Notes: generated by a model not told the origin, from the letters alone. A stretch of 64,000 bases of DNA from Streptomyces paludis (GCF_003344965.1 NZ_CP031194.1:6324001-6388000), one strand, 5' to 3'; counted from the first letter of the stretch, positions 27,608 through 36,844 are shown. A program made the numbers and translations.

Positions 27608-29764
27608 TTGTCCACTACTGTCAAGACCCAAGACGTGATGAACTCCGTCGCGGCGGCCGCGGCCCCCTCGGCCGAGGGTCTCCAGCCGTTCCTGCACGAC
27701 GCGTGCGTCACCCTGCACGCGCCGAGCTTCGCGATATCGCGGCCGGACGGGCAGATCGGCGCGCTCGACGGCGGCGCCGACGGCTTCTTCCACGGGGACA
27801 CCAGAGCGCTGAACCGGCTGACCGTCGCCGTCGACGGCATCGCGGTCGCGCCCGCCCGCGGCGGTACGGTCGGCGCCGACCGGGCCGCCTTCCGCGCCGT
27901 CCTGCGGGGCCTCGGCGAGGTGACGGCCGACCCGGCGGTCACCCTGCGCCGGCGGCGCCTGATCACCTCCGGGCAGCTGGAGGAGACCCTCGACATCACC
28001 AACGCGGGCAGCCGGCACGTGGCGTTCCGGCTGATCGTCACCGCCGCCACCGACCTCGCCCCGATGGAGCGCGTCAAGCAGGGCGACACACCGGGCACCC
28101 TCCCGGCGACCGCCAACGGCGCGGGCGACGGCTTCGCCTGGACCGGCGACGCCTTCTCCGTCGGGCTGGCCGCCGCGCCGGCCCCGGCCGCCCTCGACCC
28201 GGAGTCCGGGCGTCTCGCGTACGACATCGAGCTGGCGCCCGGCGCGGAGTGGACCGCCGTCCTGCGCGTCACCGCCGCCCACGCGGACGGCGACCAGTTC
28301 CCGGCGCCCCCGGCGGACAGCGTGCCGTGGCGCACCCCGGTGCTGCGCAGCGCCGACCGGCGCTTCGACCAGTGGCTGGCCCAGTCGGCCGCCGACCTGG
28401 ACCGGCTGCGGCTGACCGACCCGGCCACACCGGCGCAGTCGGGCCCGGCCGACCAGTTCCTGGCCGCCGGCGCGCCCTGGTTCCTCACCCTCTTCGGCCG
28501 CGACTCGCTCTGGGCGGCCAGGATGCTGCTGCCCCTCGGCACGGAGCTGGCCGCCGGGACGCTGCGTACGCTCGCCCGCCGCCAGGGCACCGGGACGGAC
28601 CCGGCCACCGAGGAGCAGCCCGGCAAGATCCTGCACGAAGTGCGCCGGGCCGCCCAGGACTTCGACGAGAACTTCTCCCTGCCGCCCTGCTACTACGGCA
28701 CGGTCGACGCCACCCCGCTCTGGATCACCCTGCTGCACGACTCCTGGCGCTGGGGCCTCGCCCCCGAGCAGGTCGAACAGCTCCTGCCGCACGCCGAATC
28801 GGCGCTGGAGTGGATGCGCGTCCAGACCGAGTCCGACCCCGACGGCTTCCTCAAGTACGTCGACCACACCGGGCGCGGCCTCGCCAACCAGGGCTGGAAG
28901 GACTCCGGCGACTCCATCCGGCACCGCGACGGACGGCTCGCCGCCGCCCCGATCGCGCTCTGCGAGGTCCAGGCGTACGCGTACGAGGCGGCCCGCGGCG
29001 GCGCCGCCCTGCTCCGGGCCTTCGGGCGGCCCGGCGCGGACCGCTGGGAGGAGTGGGCCGAGCGGCTCGGCGACCGGTTCCGCGACCGGTTCTGGGTGGC
29101 GGACGAGCGCGGCGCGTATCCGGCCGTCGCCCTCGACCGGGAGGGGCGGCCGGTCGACTCGGTCACCTCGGGCTTCGGCCATCTGCTCGGCACGGGGCTG
29201 CTGAACCACGAGGAGAGCGCCCTGCTGGCCGCCCGGCTCAGCGCGCCCGACCTCGACTCGGGCCATGGCCTGCGCACCCTGAGCACCGACTCCGCCGGCT
29301 TCAACCCGTACGGCTATCACATCGGTTCGATCTGGCCGCACGACACCGCGATCGCGGTCCACGGGCTGGCCCGGGCGGGCTTCGCGGAGGCCGCCGCCGG
29401 TCTCGCGGGAGGTCTGCTGACCGCCTCGGCGGGCTTCGACGCGCGGCTGCCCGAGCTGTTCGCGGGGCACGGCGCGGCGACCGACGCGGTGCCCTCGCCG
29501 TATCCGGCGTCCTGCCGGCCGCAGGCGTGGGCGGCGGCCTCGTCCGTCGTGGTGCTCCAGTCGGTGCTGGGGCTCTCCGCCGATGTGCCCGGCGGTACGC
29601 TGACGGTCGCCCCCGCGTTCGCGGAGGCGTACCGGCCGCTGAAGGTGACCGGGCTCGATGTCGCGGGCGGCCGTCTGGACATCTCCGTGGACGCCGACGG
29701 CACGGCGCGTATCGACGCGCCGGCGGGGCTGGAGGTGCGGCGGGAGCACCCTGCCGCCCGCTGA
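27608..29764 (+). CDS. Glycogen-debranching-type amylo-alpha-1,6-glucosidase
   Basis: A 718-residue cytoplasmic glycosidase. The N-terminal domain (about 25-260) matches the bacterial glycogen debranching N-terminal fold (DGGADGFFHGDTRALNRL). The (alpha/alpha)6 catalytic barrel follows with GAPWFLTLFGRDSLWAARML, YVDHTGRGLANQGWKDSGDS and GYHIGSIWPHDTAIAVHG, the acidic residues of which match GH15/GH133-like enzymes. It has no signal peptide, so it should process imported oligosaccharides. The start is uncertain: a TTG at 27608 has GAGAGG 10 nt upstream, and ATG at 27638 is an alternative. It is controlled by the divergent LacI repressor. Confidence 0.88.
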   Translation: MSTTVKTQDVMNSVAAAAAPSAEGLQPFLHDACVTLHAPSFAISRPDGQIGALDGGADGFFHGDTRALNRLTVAVDGIAVAPARGGTVGADRAAFRAVLRGLGEVTADPAVTLRRRRLITSGQLEETLDITNAGSRHVAFRLIVTAATDLAPMERVKQGDTPGTLPATANGAGDGFAWTGDAFSVGLAAAPAPAALDPESGRLAYDIELAPGAEWTAVLRVTAAHADGDQFPAPPADSVPWRTPVLRSADRRFDQWLAQSAADLDRLRLTDPATPAQSGPADQFLAAGAPWFLTLFGRDSLWAARMLLPLGTELAAGTLRTLARRQGTGTDPATEEQPGKILHEVRRAAQDFDENFSLPPCYYGTVDATPLWITLLHDSWRWGLAPEQVEQLLPHAESALEWMRVQTESDPDGFLKYVDHTGRGLANQGWKDSGDSIRHRDGRLAAAPIALCEVQAYAYEAARGGAALLRAFGRPGADRWEEWAERLGDRFRDRFWVADERGAYPAVALDREGRPVDSVTSGFGHLLGTGLLNHEESALLAARLSAPDLDSGHGLRTLSTDSAGFNPYGYHIGSIWPHDTAIAVHGLARAGFAEAAAGLAGGLLTASAGFDARLPELFAGHGAATDAVPSPYPASCRPQAWAAASSVVVLQSVLGLSADVPGGTLTVAPAFAEAYRPLKVTGLDVAGGRLDISVDADGTARIDAPAGLEVRREHPAAR

Positions 29765-29884
29765 CGCGCGGCGGACCGCTCCGCCGGAGCCGTGCCACGA
29801 CCGGGCCGTGTCGCTGATGGGCCGAACGGGTGAGTAACGGGAAGATGGTCGGATGCAGACACAGTGTGCGGGCGGGGTGGTCCG

Positions 29885-30280
29885 GTGAGCAGGTACGACA
29901 GGTACGACGCCACCGACGAGCAGTGGGAGGGGCTGGCCCAGGTCGTCCCGCTGCGGGGCCGTGACGAGTGGCCCTCGCGGGTCGACCACCGGACCGTCCC
30001 GCGCGAGTACGAGGCGGAGGCGGAGCACCGCCGGTTCATCGTGCTGCGGGTACAGGTGTTCGGGGACGCGCGCGAGGTCGCCGACCATCTGCTGGCCAGG
30101 GTCCCGGTGCTGCTGGATCTGACGAGCGCCGAGCCGGATGTCGCGAAGCGGATCCTCGACTTCAGCAGCGGGGTCGTCTTCGGGCTCGGCAGCGCGATGC
30201 ACCGGGTCGACAAGAACGTCTTCCTGCTGGCCCCGGTCGGCACCGAGGTGGAGGGCGTCCCGGCGGACACACTGCCCTGA
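29885..30280 (+). CDS. SepF-like protein
   Basis: A 131-residue SepF-family protein. The core VPVLLDLTSAEPDVAKRILD with FSSGVVFGLGSAMHRVDKNVFLLAP matches the C-terminal SepF fold that polymerises and binds FtsZ. It lacks an obvious membrane-binding amphipathic helix at the N-terminus, which instead reads SRYDRYDATDEQWEGL. Streptomycetes carry several SepF paralogues besides the one in the division cluster; this isolated copy is probably an accessory one. GTG at 29885 is chosen to avoid a short unrelated lead. Confidence 0.88.
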   Translation: MSRYDRYDATDEQWEGLAQVVPLRGRDEWPSRVDHRTVPREYEAEAEHRRFIVLRVQVFGDAREVADHLLARVPVLLDLTSAEPDVAKRILDFSSGVVFGLGSAMHRVDKNVFLLAPVGTEVEGVPADTLP

Positions 30281-30352
30281 GCCGGGCGCGGCTCCCGTGT
30301 TTTGTCTTGTGCGCGCGGGGGCCGCCGGCGCGGCGGTGGTAGACCTGGCTCC

Positions 30353-30736
30353 GTGACAGACAACAACGATGTGGCGGAACTGCGGCGCCGGCTCACCGAG
30401 TTCGCGGCGGCGCGGGACTGGGAGCAGTTCCACACCCCCAAGAATCTGGCGGCGGCGCTGAGCGTCGAGGCGTCCGAACTGCTGGAGATCTTCCAGTGGC
30501 TGACCCCGGAGCAGTCGGCGCGGGTGATGGCCGACCCGGAGTCGGCGCACCGGGTGGCCGACGAGGTCGCGGACGTCCTGGCGTATCTGCTCCAGTTCTG
30601 CGCGGTGCTGGACATCGATCCGCTCGCGGCGCTCGCCGCGAAGCTGGAGCGGAATGAGGTGCGCTTTCCGCCGAAGGGACGGCGGGAGCCGCGGGACGGG
30701 GATGGAGACGGCGGTGATCGTCACTCTGCGGAGTGA
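30353..30736 (+). CDS. MazG-like nucleotide pyrophosphohydrolase
   Basis: A 127-residue all-alpha NTP pyrophosphatase of the MazG/RS21-C6 type. The metal-binding ExxE and ExxD motifs are in SVEASELLEIFQW and DEVADVLAYLLQF. Such enzymes hydrolyse non-canonical or excess dNTPs. GTG at 30353 follows TAGACC (30340-30345) by 7 nt with no Shine-Dalgarno sequence, so translation may be leaderless. The Asp/Gly-rich C-terminus is disordered. Confidence 0.87.
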   Translation: MTDNNDVAELRRRLTEFAAARDWEQFHTPKNLAAALSVEASELLEIFQWLTPEQSARVMADPESAHRVADEVADVLAYLLQFCAVLDIDPLAALAAKLERNEVRFPPKGRREPRDGDGDGGDRHSAE

Positions 30737-30801
30737 GTGAGTTATGCACAACGAGCCTGCTGTCCACAGATTTCCGCAATGCTCTGGCCTTTCCGTCGTC
30801 G

Positions 30802-30832
30802 ACCCCTCACTCTGGGTAGTGGAGTGAGGGGT
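30802..30832. terminator. Hairpin between mazG-like and DUF6099-like genes
   Basis: ACCCCTCACTC (30802-30812) pairs perfectly over 11 bp with 30822-30832, loop 9 nt. It begins 65 nt after the mazG-like stop and ends 31 nt before the next start, so it can terminate upstream transcripts or act as an operator for the next gene. Confidence 0.55.
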
Positions 30833-30863
30833 GCGGGATGTCTGTACGGAACGGGGGCGGTCG

Positions 30864-31379
30864 ATGAATGCGGAACGGCTCATCGGGGTGAGCCGCCATG
30901 CTCTGGCGGGGAGCGCGCAGGCGCTGGAGGTCCTCGTGGAGGCGGCGCAGGCGCAGGCGCTCGCCCAGGTGATCGGGCATCACCTCGCGCTGAGCGGGCC
31001 ACAGGAGCTGAGAAGCGGGGCCCGCGAGCTGTCCGAGGCGGGCGGGCGCGGCTGCGGGCTGCCGGACCAGCCGGGACTGGCCGAAGGGGGGATACGGGCG
31101 CGCCGGCTCTCGGGCGTGCCGGACGCGCGGGCGGCGCTGGCCGGACTCGCCGCGCTGCTGGGCGAGGTGGGGATCGCGCTGGTCGCGGTGGCGTCCGACA
31201 CGGAGGAGGAATCGCTGTACTGGCAGTGCATCGAGGCGATCGACGCGGCGGACGAGACCGGTGACCGGGTGGCCGGACTGCTGCACCGGCTGCTGGCACC
31301 GGACCGCGACCGGGCGCGGGAGCGGCTGCGGGCGGGGGAGTGGGGCGAAGCCGTCGACTCACCGGTACGCCCGCCCTGA
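30864..31379 (+). CDS. DUF6099-like protein
   Basis: A 171-residue, mostly helical protein resembling the streptomycete family DUF6099, beginning AERLIGVSRHALAGSAQALE and containing the characteristic DTEEESLYWQCIEAIDAAD segment. There is no signal peptide or catalytic motif. The ATG at 30864 follows a GGGGGCGG purine-rich stretch. Family assignment is from recall and function is unknown. Confidence 0.7.
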   Translation: MNAERLIGVSRHALAGSAQALEVLVEAAQAQALAQVIGHHLALSGPQELRSGARELSEAGGRGCGLPDQPGLAEGGIRARRLSGVPDARAALAGLAALLGEVGIALVAVASDTEEESLYWQCIEAIDAADETGDRVAGLLHRLLAPDRDRARERLRAGEWGEAVDSPVRPP

Positions 31380-31477
31380 GACCGCCGCCCCGATACCCGC
31401 CGCCCTGAGACCGGCAGGGCCGAATCGCCGCCGGGGGGCGACCGGGACGGCGCCGGGCGAAGGTGCAGGATGGAGGC

Positions 31478-32401
31478 ATGGATCTGCGAATCTTCACCGA
31501 GCCCCAGCAAGGGGCGAGCTACGACACCCTGCTGACCGTGGCCAAGGCCACCGAGGATCTCGGCTTCGACGCCTTCTTCCGCTCCGACCACTACGTGAAG
31601 ATGGGGGACGTCGACGGACTCCCCGGGCCGACGGACGCCTGGATCACCCTGGCCGGTCTCGCCCGCGAGACCAAGCGCATCCGCCTCGGCACCCTGATGA
31701 CCGCCGGCACCTTCCGGCTGCCGGGGGTGCTCGCCATCCAGGTCGCGCAGGTGGACCAGATGTCCGGCGGCCGGATCGAGCTGGGCCTGGGCGCGGGCTG
31801 GTTCGAGGAGGAGCACAAGGCGTACGGGATCCCGTTCCCGAAGGAGAAGTTCGCCCGGCTGGAGGAGCAGCTGGCCATCGTGACCGGGCTGTGGGCGACG
31901 GAGGTGGGCAAGACCTTCAGCCATGACGGCACGTACTACCAGCTGACCGACTCACCGGCGCTGCCCAAGCCGGCGCAGGCCAAGGTGCCGGTGCTGATCG
32001 GCGGCCACGGGGCGACGCGCACCCCGCGGCTCACCGCCCAGTACGCGGACGAGTTCAATATGCCATTTGCCTCGGTCGAGGACACCGAGCGGCAGTTCGG
32101 CCGGGTCCGGGCCGCCGCCGAGGCGGCCGGGCGCGCGGCGGACGACCTCGTGTACTCGAACGCGCTGATCGTGTGCGTGGGCAAGGACGACGCCGAGGTG
32201 GCCCGCCGGGCGGCCTCGATCGGGCGGGAGGTGGCGGAGCTGAAGGAGAACGGACTCGCGGGCTCGCCCGCCGAGGTAGTCGACAAGATCGGCCGCTATG
32301 CCGCGGTCGGCGCGTCGCGGATCTACCTCCAGGTGATGGATCTGGACGATCTCGACCACCTGGAGCTGATCTCCGCGCAGGTCCAGTCCCAGCTGGGCTG
32401 A
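31478..32401 (+). CDS. LLM-class F420-dependent oxidoreductase
   Basis: A 307-residue luciferase-like (beta/alpha)8 oxidoreductase. MDLRIFTEPQQGASYDTLL, FFRSDHYVKMG, SGGRIELGLGAGWFEEEH and PVLIGGHGATRTPRL match F420-dependent members of the family. The substrate is unknown and no neighbours suggest one. The ATG at 31478 is only 1 nt after GGAGG, so a GTG at 31463 or a leaderless start should be considered. A strong hairpin follows the stop. Confidence 0.88.
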   Translation: MDLRIFTEPQQGASYDTLLTVAKATEDLGFDAFFRSDHYVKMGDVDGLPGPTDAWITLAGLARETKRIRLGTLMTAGTFRLPGVLAIQVAQVDQMSGGRIELGLGAGWFEEEHKAYGIPFPKEKFARLEEQLAIVTGLWATEVGKTFSHDGTYYQLTDSPALPKPAQAKVPVLIGGHGATRTPRLTAQYADEFNMPFASVEDTERQFGRVRAAAEAAGRAADDLVYSNALIVCVGKDDAEVARRAASIGREVAELKENGLAGSPAEVVDKIGRYAAVGASRIYLQVMDLDDLDHLELISAQVQSQLG

Positions 32402-32414
32402 CCCGGGACGCTCT

Positions 32415-32444
32415 CCCGAGGTCCGGCGGGCCGCGGACCTCGGG
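32415..32444 (+). terminator. Terminator hairpin after F420 oxidoreductase gene
   Basis: CCCGAGGTCCG (32415-32425) pairs over 11 bp with 32434-32444, loop 8 nt. The sequence CGCGGACCTCGGG is repeated once more about 49 nt downstream. Confidence 0.72.
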
Positions 32445-32595
32445 GGCCGGGGCCGAGGGGGCTCGCGGGCGCCGGGGGCTCGCGGACCTCGGGTGACGGG
32501 TGGCGGGGGGACCGGCGTGACGGGCGTGCGGCGGACCGGATCAACGTCGGTAAAACCCTTCGTCGTGGCGGGTTCGGGCGGACATACTCGGTCGG

Positions 32596-34233
32596 GTGTT
32601 CCTCACCATCACGACCACCGGCACCCCGGAACGTCCCGCGACCGACCTCGGATTCCTGCTGCACAAGCATCCCGATCGCGCGCAGACGTTCTCCACCTCG
32701 TACGGCACCGCCCATGTGCTGTACCCCGAGGCGACCACCGAGCGCTGCACGGCCGCGCTGCTGCTGGAGATCGATCCGGTGGCGCTGGTACGGCGGAGCA
32801 AGGGGAAGGGCCGGGGCGGTTCGCCCGACGCGGCGCTCGCGCAGTATGTCAACGACCGCCCCTACGCGGCCTCCTCGCTGCTGGCCGTCGCGCTGAGCAC
32901 GGTCTTCCGGAGCGCGCTGCGCGGGGACTGCCGGGCGCTGCCCGAGCGTGCCGAGAGCCCGCTGCCGCTGCGGATCGAGGTGCCCGCCGTGCCCGCGCGC
33001 GGCGGTCCCGACCTGGTGCGGGCGCTCTTCGGGCCGCTCGGCTGGGCGACCGTGGACGCGGCTCCGGTGGCGCTGGACGAGCGGTTCCCGCAGTGGGGCG
33101 ACTCCCGCTATGTACAGCTCGTCCTGGAGGGCGAGCTGAAGCTGGCCGACGCGCTGCGTCAGCTCTATGTCCTGCTTCCGGTGCTCGACGACGCCAAGCA
33201 CTACTGGGTGGCGCCCGACGAGGTGGACAAGCTGCTCCGGGCGGGCGAGGGCTGGCTGGCCGAGCACCCCGAGCGGCAGCTGATCGCCGGCCGCTATCTG
33301 GCCCGCCGCCGGAGCCTGACCAGGGAGGCCGCGGAGCGGCTGGCGCTGATCCGGCTCGCCGAGGCCGACGACATCGAGGTCGAGGCGCTCGACAACGCCG
33401 TCGAGGACCCGCCGGCCGAGGACAGCGCGGGCCAGGACAGCGCGGCCGAGGACACCAGCGGCGGGGAGGCCGCGGTGGAGCGGGCCGTACCGGAGCCGAA
33501 GGAGCCGTCGCTCGCCGACCAGCGGCGCGCGGCCGTTCTCACGGCCCTGCGCGACTCCGGCGCGAGCACGGTGCTCGACCTCGGCTGCGGACAGGGCCAG
33601 TTGGTACAGGCGCTCCTCAAGGAGCCGCGCATCACCCATGTCCTGGGGCTGGACGTGTCCACCCGCGCCCTGACCGTCGCCGCCCGCCGGCTCAAGCTCG
33701 ACCGCATGGGGGAGCGCCAGGCCGGGCGGGTCACCCTCACCCAGGGCTCCCTGACCTACACCGACAAGCGGCTCAAGGGATATGACGCCGCCGTGCTGAG
33801 CGAGGTCGTCGAACACCTCGACCTGCCGAGGCTGCCCGCCCTGGAGCACGCGGTGTTCGGCTCGGCGCGGCCCGGGACCGTTGTCGTGACGACACCCAAC
33901 GTCGAGTACAACGTGCGCTGGGCGACACTGCCCGCCGGGCATGTGCGCCACAGCGACCACCGCTTCGAGTGGACCCGCGCCGAGTTCCGCGCCTGGGCCG
34001 ACGCGGTGGGCGCGCGGCACGGCTACGACGTGGCGTACCGTCCCGTCGGCCCCGACGACCCCGAGGTGGGCCCGCCCACCCAGCTGGCCGTCTTCCGGCT
34101 CCGCCCGTCCGGGGCCGAGTCCGTACCCGTACCCGTACCCGAGTCCGTACCCGTACCCGTGTCCGTACCCGTACCTGAGTCCGTATCCGCGCCCGTGTCC
34201 GTGCCGGCTCCGAAGGAGGAGAGGACCGCATGA
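32596..34233 (+). CDS. hen1: Hen1 3'-terminal RNA ribose 2'-O-methyltransferase
   Basis: A 545-residue bacterial Hen1. The N-terminal half (about 1-270) is the ligase-activating region that contacts Pnkp. The C-terminal half is a SAM methyltransferase: VLDLGCGQGQLVQ near residue 326, the metal-binding EVVEHLD (Glu403, Glu406, His407) and HSDHRFEWTRAEFRAW with the fourth ligand His. It methylates the 2'-OH at RNA breaks before sealing, blocking recutting by ribotoxins. GTG start at 32596. The stop overlaps the pnkp ATG by 4 nt. Unusual: residues about 508-540 are a Val-Pro/Glu-Ser-Val repeat tail encoded by a tandem repeat. Confidence 0.95.
   Translation: MFLTITTTGTPERPATDLGFLLHKHPDRAQTFSTSYGTAHVLYPEATTERCTAALLLEIDPVALVRRSKGKGRGGSPDAALAQYVNDRPYAASSLLAVALSTVFRSALRGDCRALPERAESPLPLRIEVPAVPARGGPDLVRALFGPLGWATVDAAPVALDERFPQWGDSRYVQLVLEGELKLADALRQLYVLLPVLDDAKHYWVAPDEVDKLLRAGEGWLAEHPERQLIAGRYLARRRSLTREAAERLALIRLAEADDIEVEALDNAVEDPPAEDSAGQDSAAEDTSGGEAAVERAVPEPKEPSLADQRRAAVLTALRDSGASTVLDLGCGQGQLVQALLKEPRITHVLGLDVSTRALTVAARRLKLDRMGERQAGRVTLTQGSLTYTDKRLKGYDAAVLSEVVEHLDLPRLPALEHAVFGSARPGTVVVTTPNVEYNVRWATLPAGHVRHSDHRFEWTRAEFRAWADAVGARHGYDVAYRPVGPDDPEVGPPTQLAVFRLRPSGAESVPVPVPESVPVPVSVPVPESVSAPVSVPAPKEERTA
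34117..34207 (+). repeat. GTCCGTACCC tandem repeat in hen1 3' end
   Basis: About ten imperfect units built from GTACCC, GAGTCC and GTGTCC hexamers encode a (Ser/Pro-Val)n tail. Hexamer units keep frame whatever the copy number, so length variation would not disturb the overlapping pnkp start 23 nt downstream. Confidence 0.85.
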
Positions 34234-36800
34234 CCGACTCCCAGCACACCGCCGGTACCACCGACGCGGCGGTCGCCCGGCGCACCCTCGCCGTCCCCGA
34301 CCTCTGCCTCGTCGTGCTGATCGGTGCCACCGGCTCCGGCAAGTCCACCTTCGCCCGACGCCACTTCGCGCCCACCGAGGTCATCTCCTCGGACTTCTGC
34401 CGGGGTCTGGTCGCCGACGACGAGAACGACCAGAGCGCCAGCCGCGACGCGTTCGACGTGCTTCACCACATCGCCGGCAAGCGGCTCGCGGCCGGCCGGA
34501 TCACGGTCGTCGACGCCACCAGCGTGCAGCAGGAGAGCCGCCGCCAGCTCGTCCAGCTGGCCAGGGAGCACGACGTCCTGCCCATCGCCGTCGTGCTCGA
34601 CCTCCCCGAGGAGGTCTGCGCCGCCCGGAACGCCGCCCGCCCCGAGCGGGCCGGTATGCCCCGCCATGTGATCAAGCGGCACCGGGCCGAACTGCGCCGC
34701 TCCCTGCGCGGACTGGAGCGCGAGGGCTTCCGCAAGGTGCACATCCTGCGCGGCGAGGCCGAGGTCGAGCGCGCCGAAATCGTACGCGAACGCCGCTTCA
34801 ACGACCTCAGACACCTCACCGGCCCCTTCGACATCATCGGCGACATCCACGGCTGCCGTTCCGAACTGGACACCCTGCTCAGCACACTCGGCTACCGCGA
34901 CGGCCGCCACCCCGAGGGCCGTACGGCCGTCTTCGTCGGCGACCTGGTCGACCGCGGCCCCGACAGCCCCGGAGTGCTGCGCCGGGTCATGGACATGGTC
35001 GCCTCGGGCGACGCCCTGTGCGTCCCCGGCAACCACGAGAACAAGCTCGGACGCTGGCTCAAGGGCGGCAAGGTCCAGCTCACCCACGGACTCGCCGAGA
35101 CCGTCGAGCAGCTCGGGAAGGAGGACGACGCGTTCCGGGCCCGGGTACAGGAGTTCATCCGCGGCCTGGTCAGCCACTACGTCCTGGACGACGGCCGGCT
35201 CGTCGTCTGCCACGCCGGGCTGCCCGAGAAGTACCACGGCCGCACCTCGGGCCGGGTCCGCTCGCACGCGCTGTACGGCGACACCACCGGGGAGACCGAC
35301 GAGTTCGGCCTGCCCGTGCGCTACCCGTGGGCCGAGGACTACCGGGGCCGCGCCGTGGTCGTCTACGGCCACACGCCCGTCCCCGAGACCTCCTGGATCA
35401 ACAACACCATCTGCCTCGACACCGGCGTCGTCTTCGGCGGCAAGCTGACCGCGCTGCGCTGGCCCGAGCGCGAGCTGGTCGACGTACCGGCCGAGCGGGT
35501 CTGGTACGAGCCGGTCAAGCCGCTGGCCACCGAGGCGCCCGGGGGCCGGGAGGGCCGCCCGCTCGACCTCGCCGACGTCCAGGGCAAGCGCGTGGTGGAG
35601 ACCCGCCACCTGGGCCGGCTCGCCGTGCGCGAGGAGAACGCGGCGGCGGCCCTGGAGGTCATGAGCCGCTTCGCGATCGACCCGCGCCTGCTCGCCCATC
35701 TGCCGCCCACTATGGCGCCGACCGCCGTCTCCGCCGAGGACGGCTTTCTGGAGCACCCGGCCGAGGCGTTCGCGCAGTACCGGGCCGACGGGATCGGCCG
35801 GGTCGTGTGCGAGGAGAAGCACATGGGCTCCCGCGCCATCGCCCTGGTCTGCCGCGACGCGGCGGCGGCCGAGGCCCGCTTCGGCGTACGGGGACCGACC
35901 GGCGCGCTGCACACCCGTACCGGCAGGCCCTTCTTCGACGACACCGCCGTCACCGAGGAGATCCTCGGCCGGCTGCGCACCGCCGTCACCGCCGCCGGAC
36001 TCTGGGCCGAACTCGGCACGGACTGGCTGCTCCTGGACGCCGAGCTGATGCCCTGGTCGCTGAAGGCCACCGGCCTGCTGCGCACCCAGTACGCGGCGGT
36101 GGGCGCCGCCGCCTCGGCCGCCTTCCCCGCCGTGACCCGCGCTCTCGAAGCGGCCGTGGCCCGGGGCGTCGACACCGCCGGGCTGCTGGCCGCGCAGCGC
36201 GAACGGGCCGCCGACGCGGCGGCGTTCACCGAGGCGTACCGGCGCTACTGCTGGCCCACGGACGGGCTGGCCGGGGTGCGGCTCGCCCCGTTCCAGCTCC
36301 TCGCCGTCCAGGGGCGCAGCCTCGCCGGCGTACCGCACGACGAACAACTGGCCTGGCTGGACCGGCTGGTGGAGCACGACCCGACCGGACTTCTCCAGGT
36401 CACCCGGCGGCTGGTCGTCGACACCGGCGACGAGGACTCCGTACGCGCCGGCACCGACTGGTGGCGGGAGATGACGGAGCGCGGCGGCGAGGGCATGGTC
36501 GTCAAGCCGCTCCAGCCGCTGGCGAAGGACGGCAAGGGCCGGCTCGTCCAGCCCGGTATCAAGGTCCGCGGCCGGGAGTATCTGCGGATCGTCTACGGAC
36601 CCGACTACACCCGCCCGGAGAACCTCCAGCGGCTGCGCGGCCGGTTCCTCGGCCACAAGCGGTCGCTGGCGCTGCGGGAGTACGCCCTCGGTCTGGAGGC
36701 CCTCGACCGGCTCGCGGACGGCGAGCCGCTGTGGCGGGTGCACGAGGCGGTCTTCGCCGTACTGGCCCTGGAGTCGGAGCCGGTCGACCCCCGGCTCTGA
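34230..36800 (+). CDS. pnkp: Polynucleotide kinase-phosphatase-ligase (RNA repair)
   Basis: An 856-residue three-domain bacterial Pnkp. The 5' kinase domain has the P-loop IGATGSGKST (Lys38). The calcineurin-like 2',3'-phosphatase domain has GDIHGC, GDLVDRGPD, GNHE and YGHTPV between about 200 and 400. The ligase/adenylyltransferase domain has CEEKHMGSR with nucleotidyl Lys530 and later GEGMVVKP. With Hen1 it restores RNAs cleaved by ribotoxins. The two genes overlap (ATGA) and must be co-translated. A perfect 16-bp hairpin terminates the operon. Confidence 0.96.
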   Translation: MTDSQHTAGTTDAAVARRTLAVPDLCLVVLIGATGSGKSTFARRHFAPTEVISSDFCRGLVADDENDQSASRDAFDVLHHIAGKRLAAGRITVVDATSVQQESRRQLVQLAREHDVLPIAVVLDLPEEVCAARNAARPERAGMPRHVIKRHRAELRRSLRGLEREGFRKVHILRGEAEVERAEIVRERRFNDLRHLTGPFDIIGDIHGCRSELDTLLSTLGYRDGRHPEGRTAVFVGDLVDRGPDSPGVLRRVMDMVASGDALCVPGNHENKLGRWLKGGKVQLTHGLAETVEQLGKEDDAFRARVQEFIRGLVSHYVLDDGRLVVCHAGLPEKYHGRTSGRVRSHALYGDTTGETDEFGLPVRYPWAEDYRGRAVVVYGHTPVPETSWINNTICLDTGVVFGGKLTALRWPERELVDVPAERVWYEPVKPLATEAPGGREGRPLDLADVQGKRVVETRHLGRLAVREENAAAALEVMSRFAIDPRLLAHLPPTMAPTAVSAEDGFLEHPAEAFAQYRADGIGRVVCEEKHMGSRAIALVCRDAAAAEARFGVRGPTGALHTRTGRPFFDDTAVTEEILGRLRTAVTAAGLWAELGTDWLLLDAELMPWSLKATGLLRTQYAAVGAAASAAFPAVTRALEAAVARGVDTAGLLAAQRERAADAAAFTEAYRRYCWPTDGLAGVRLAPFQLLAVQGRSLAGVPHDEQLAWLDRLVEHDPTGLLQVTRRLVVDTGDEDSVRAGTDWWREMTERGGEGMVVKPLQPLAKDGKGRLVQPGIKVRGREYLRIVYGPDYTRPENLQRLRGRFLGHKRSLALREYALGLEALDRLADGEPLWRVHEAVFAVLALESEPVDPRL

Positions 36801-36809
36801 GACGCGCGT

Positions 36810-36844
36810 GTCCCCCGGGGCGGTGGCGCACCGCCCCGGGGGAC
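36810..36844 (+). terminator. Terminator of hen1-pnkp operon
   Basis: GTCCCCCGGGGCGGTG (36810-36825) pairs perfectly over 16 bp with 36829-36844 around a 3-nt loop, 10 nt after the pnkp stop. Confidence 0.9.

Noticed and set aside
27506..30883. 1125-codon open frame on the minus strand
   Set aside because: It runs antisense through the debranching enzyme, sepF-like and mazG-like genes and shows no recognisable motif.
34117..34207. GTCCGTACCC block as a regulatory repeat for pnkp
   Set aside because: It lies within the hen1 reading frame and keeps hexamer periodicity; a coding origin explains it better than an operator array.
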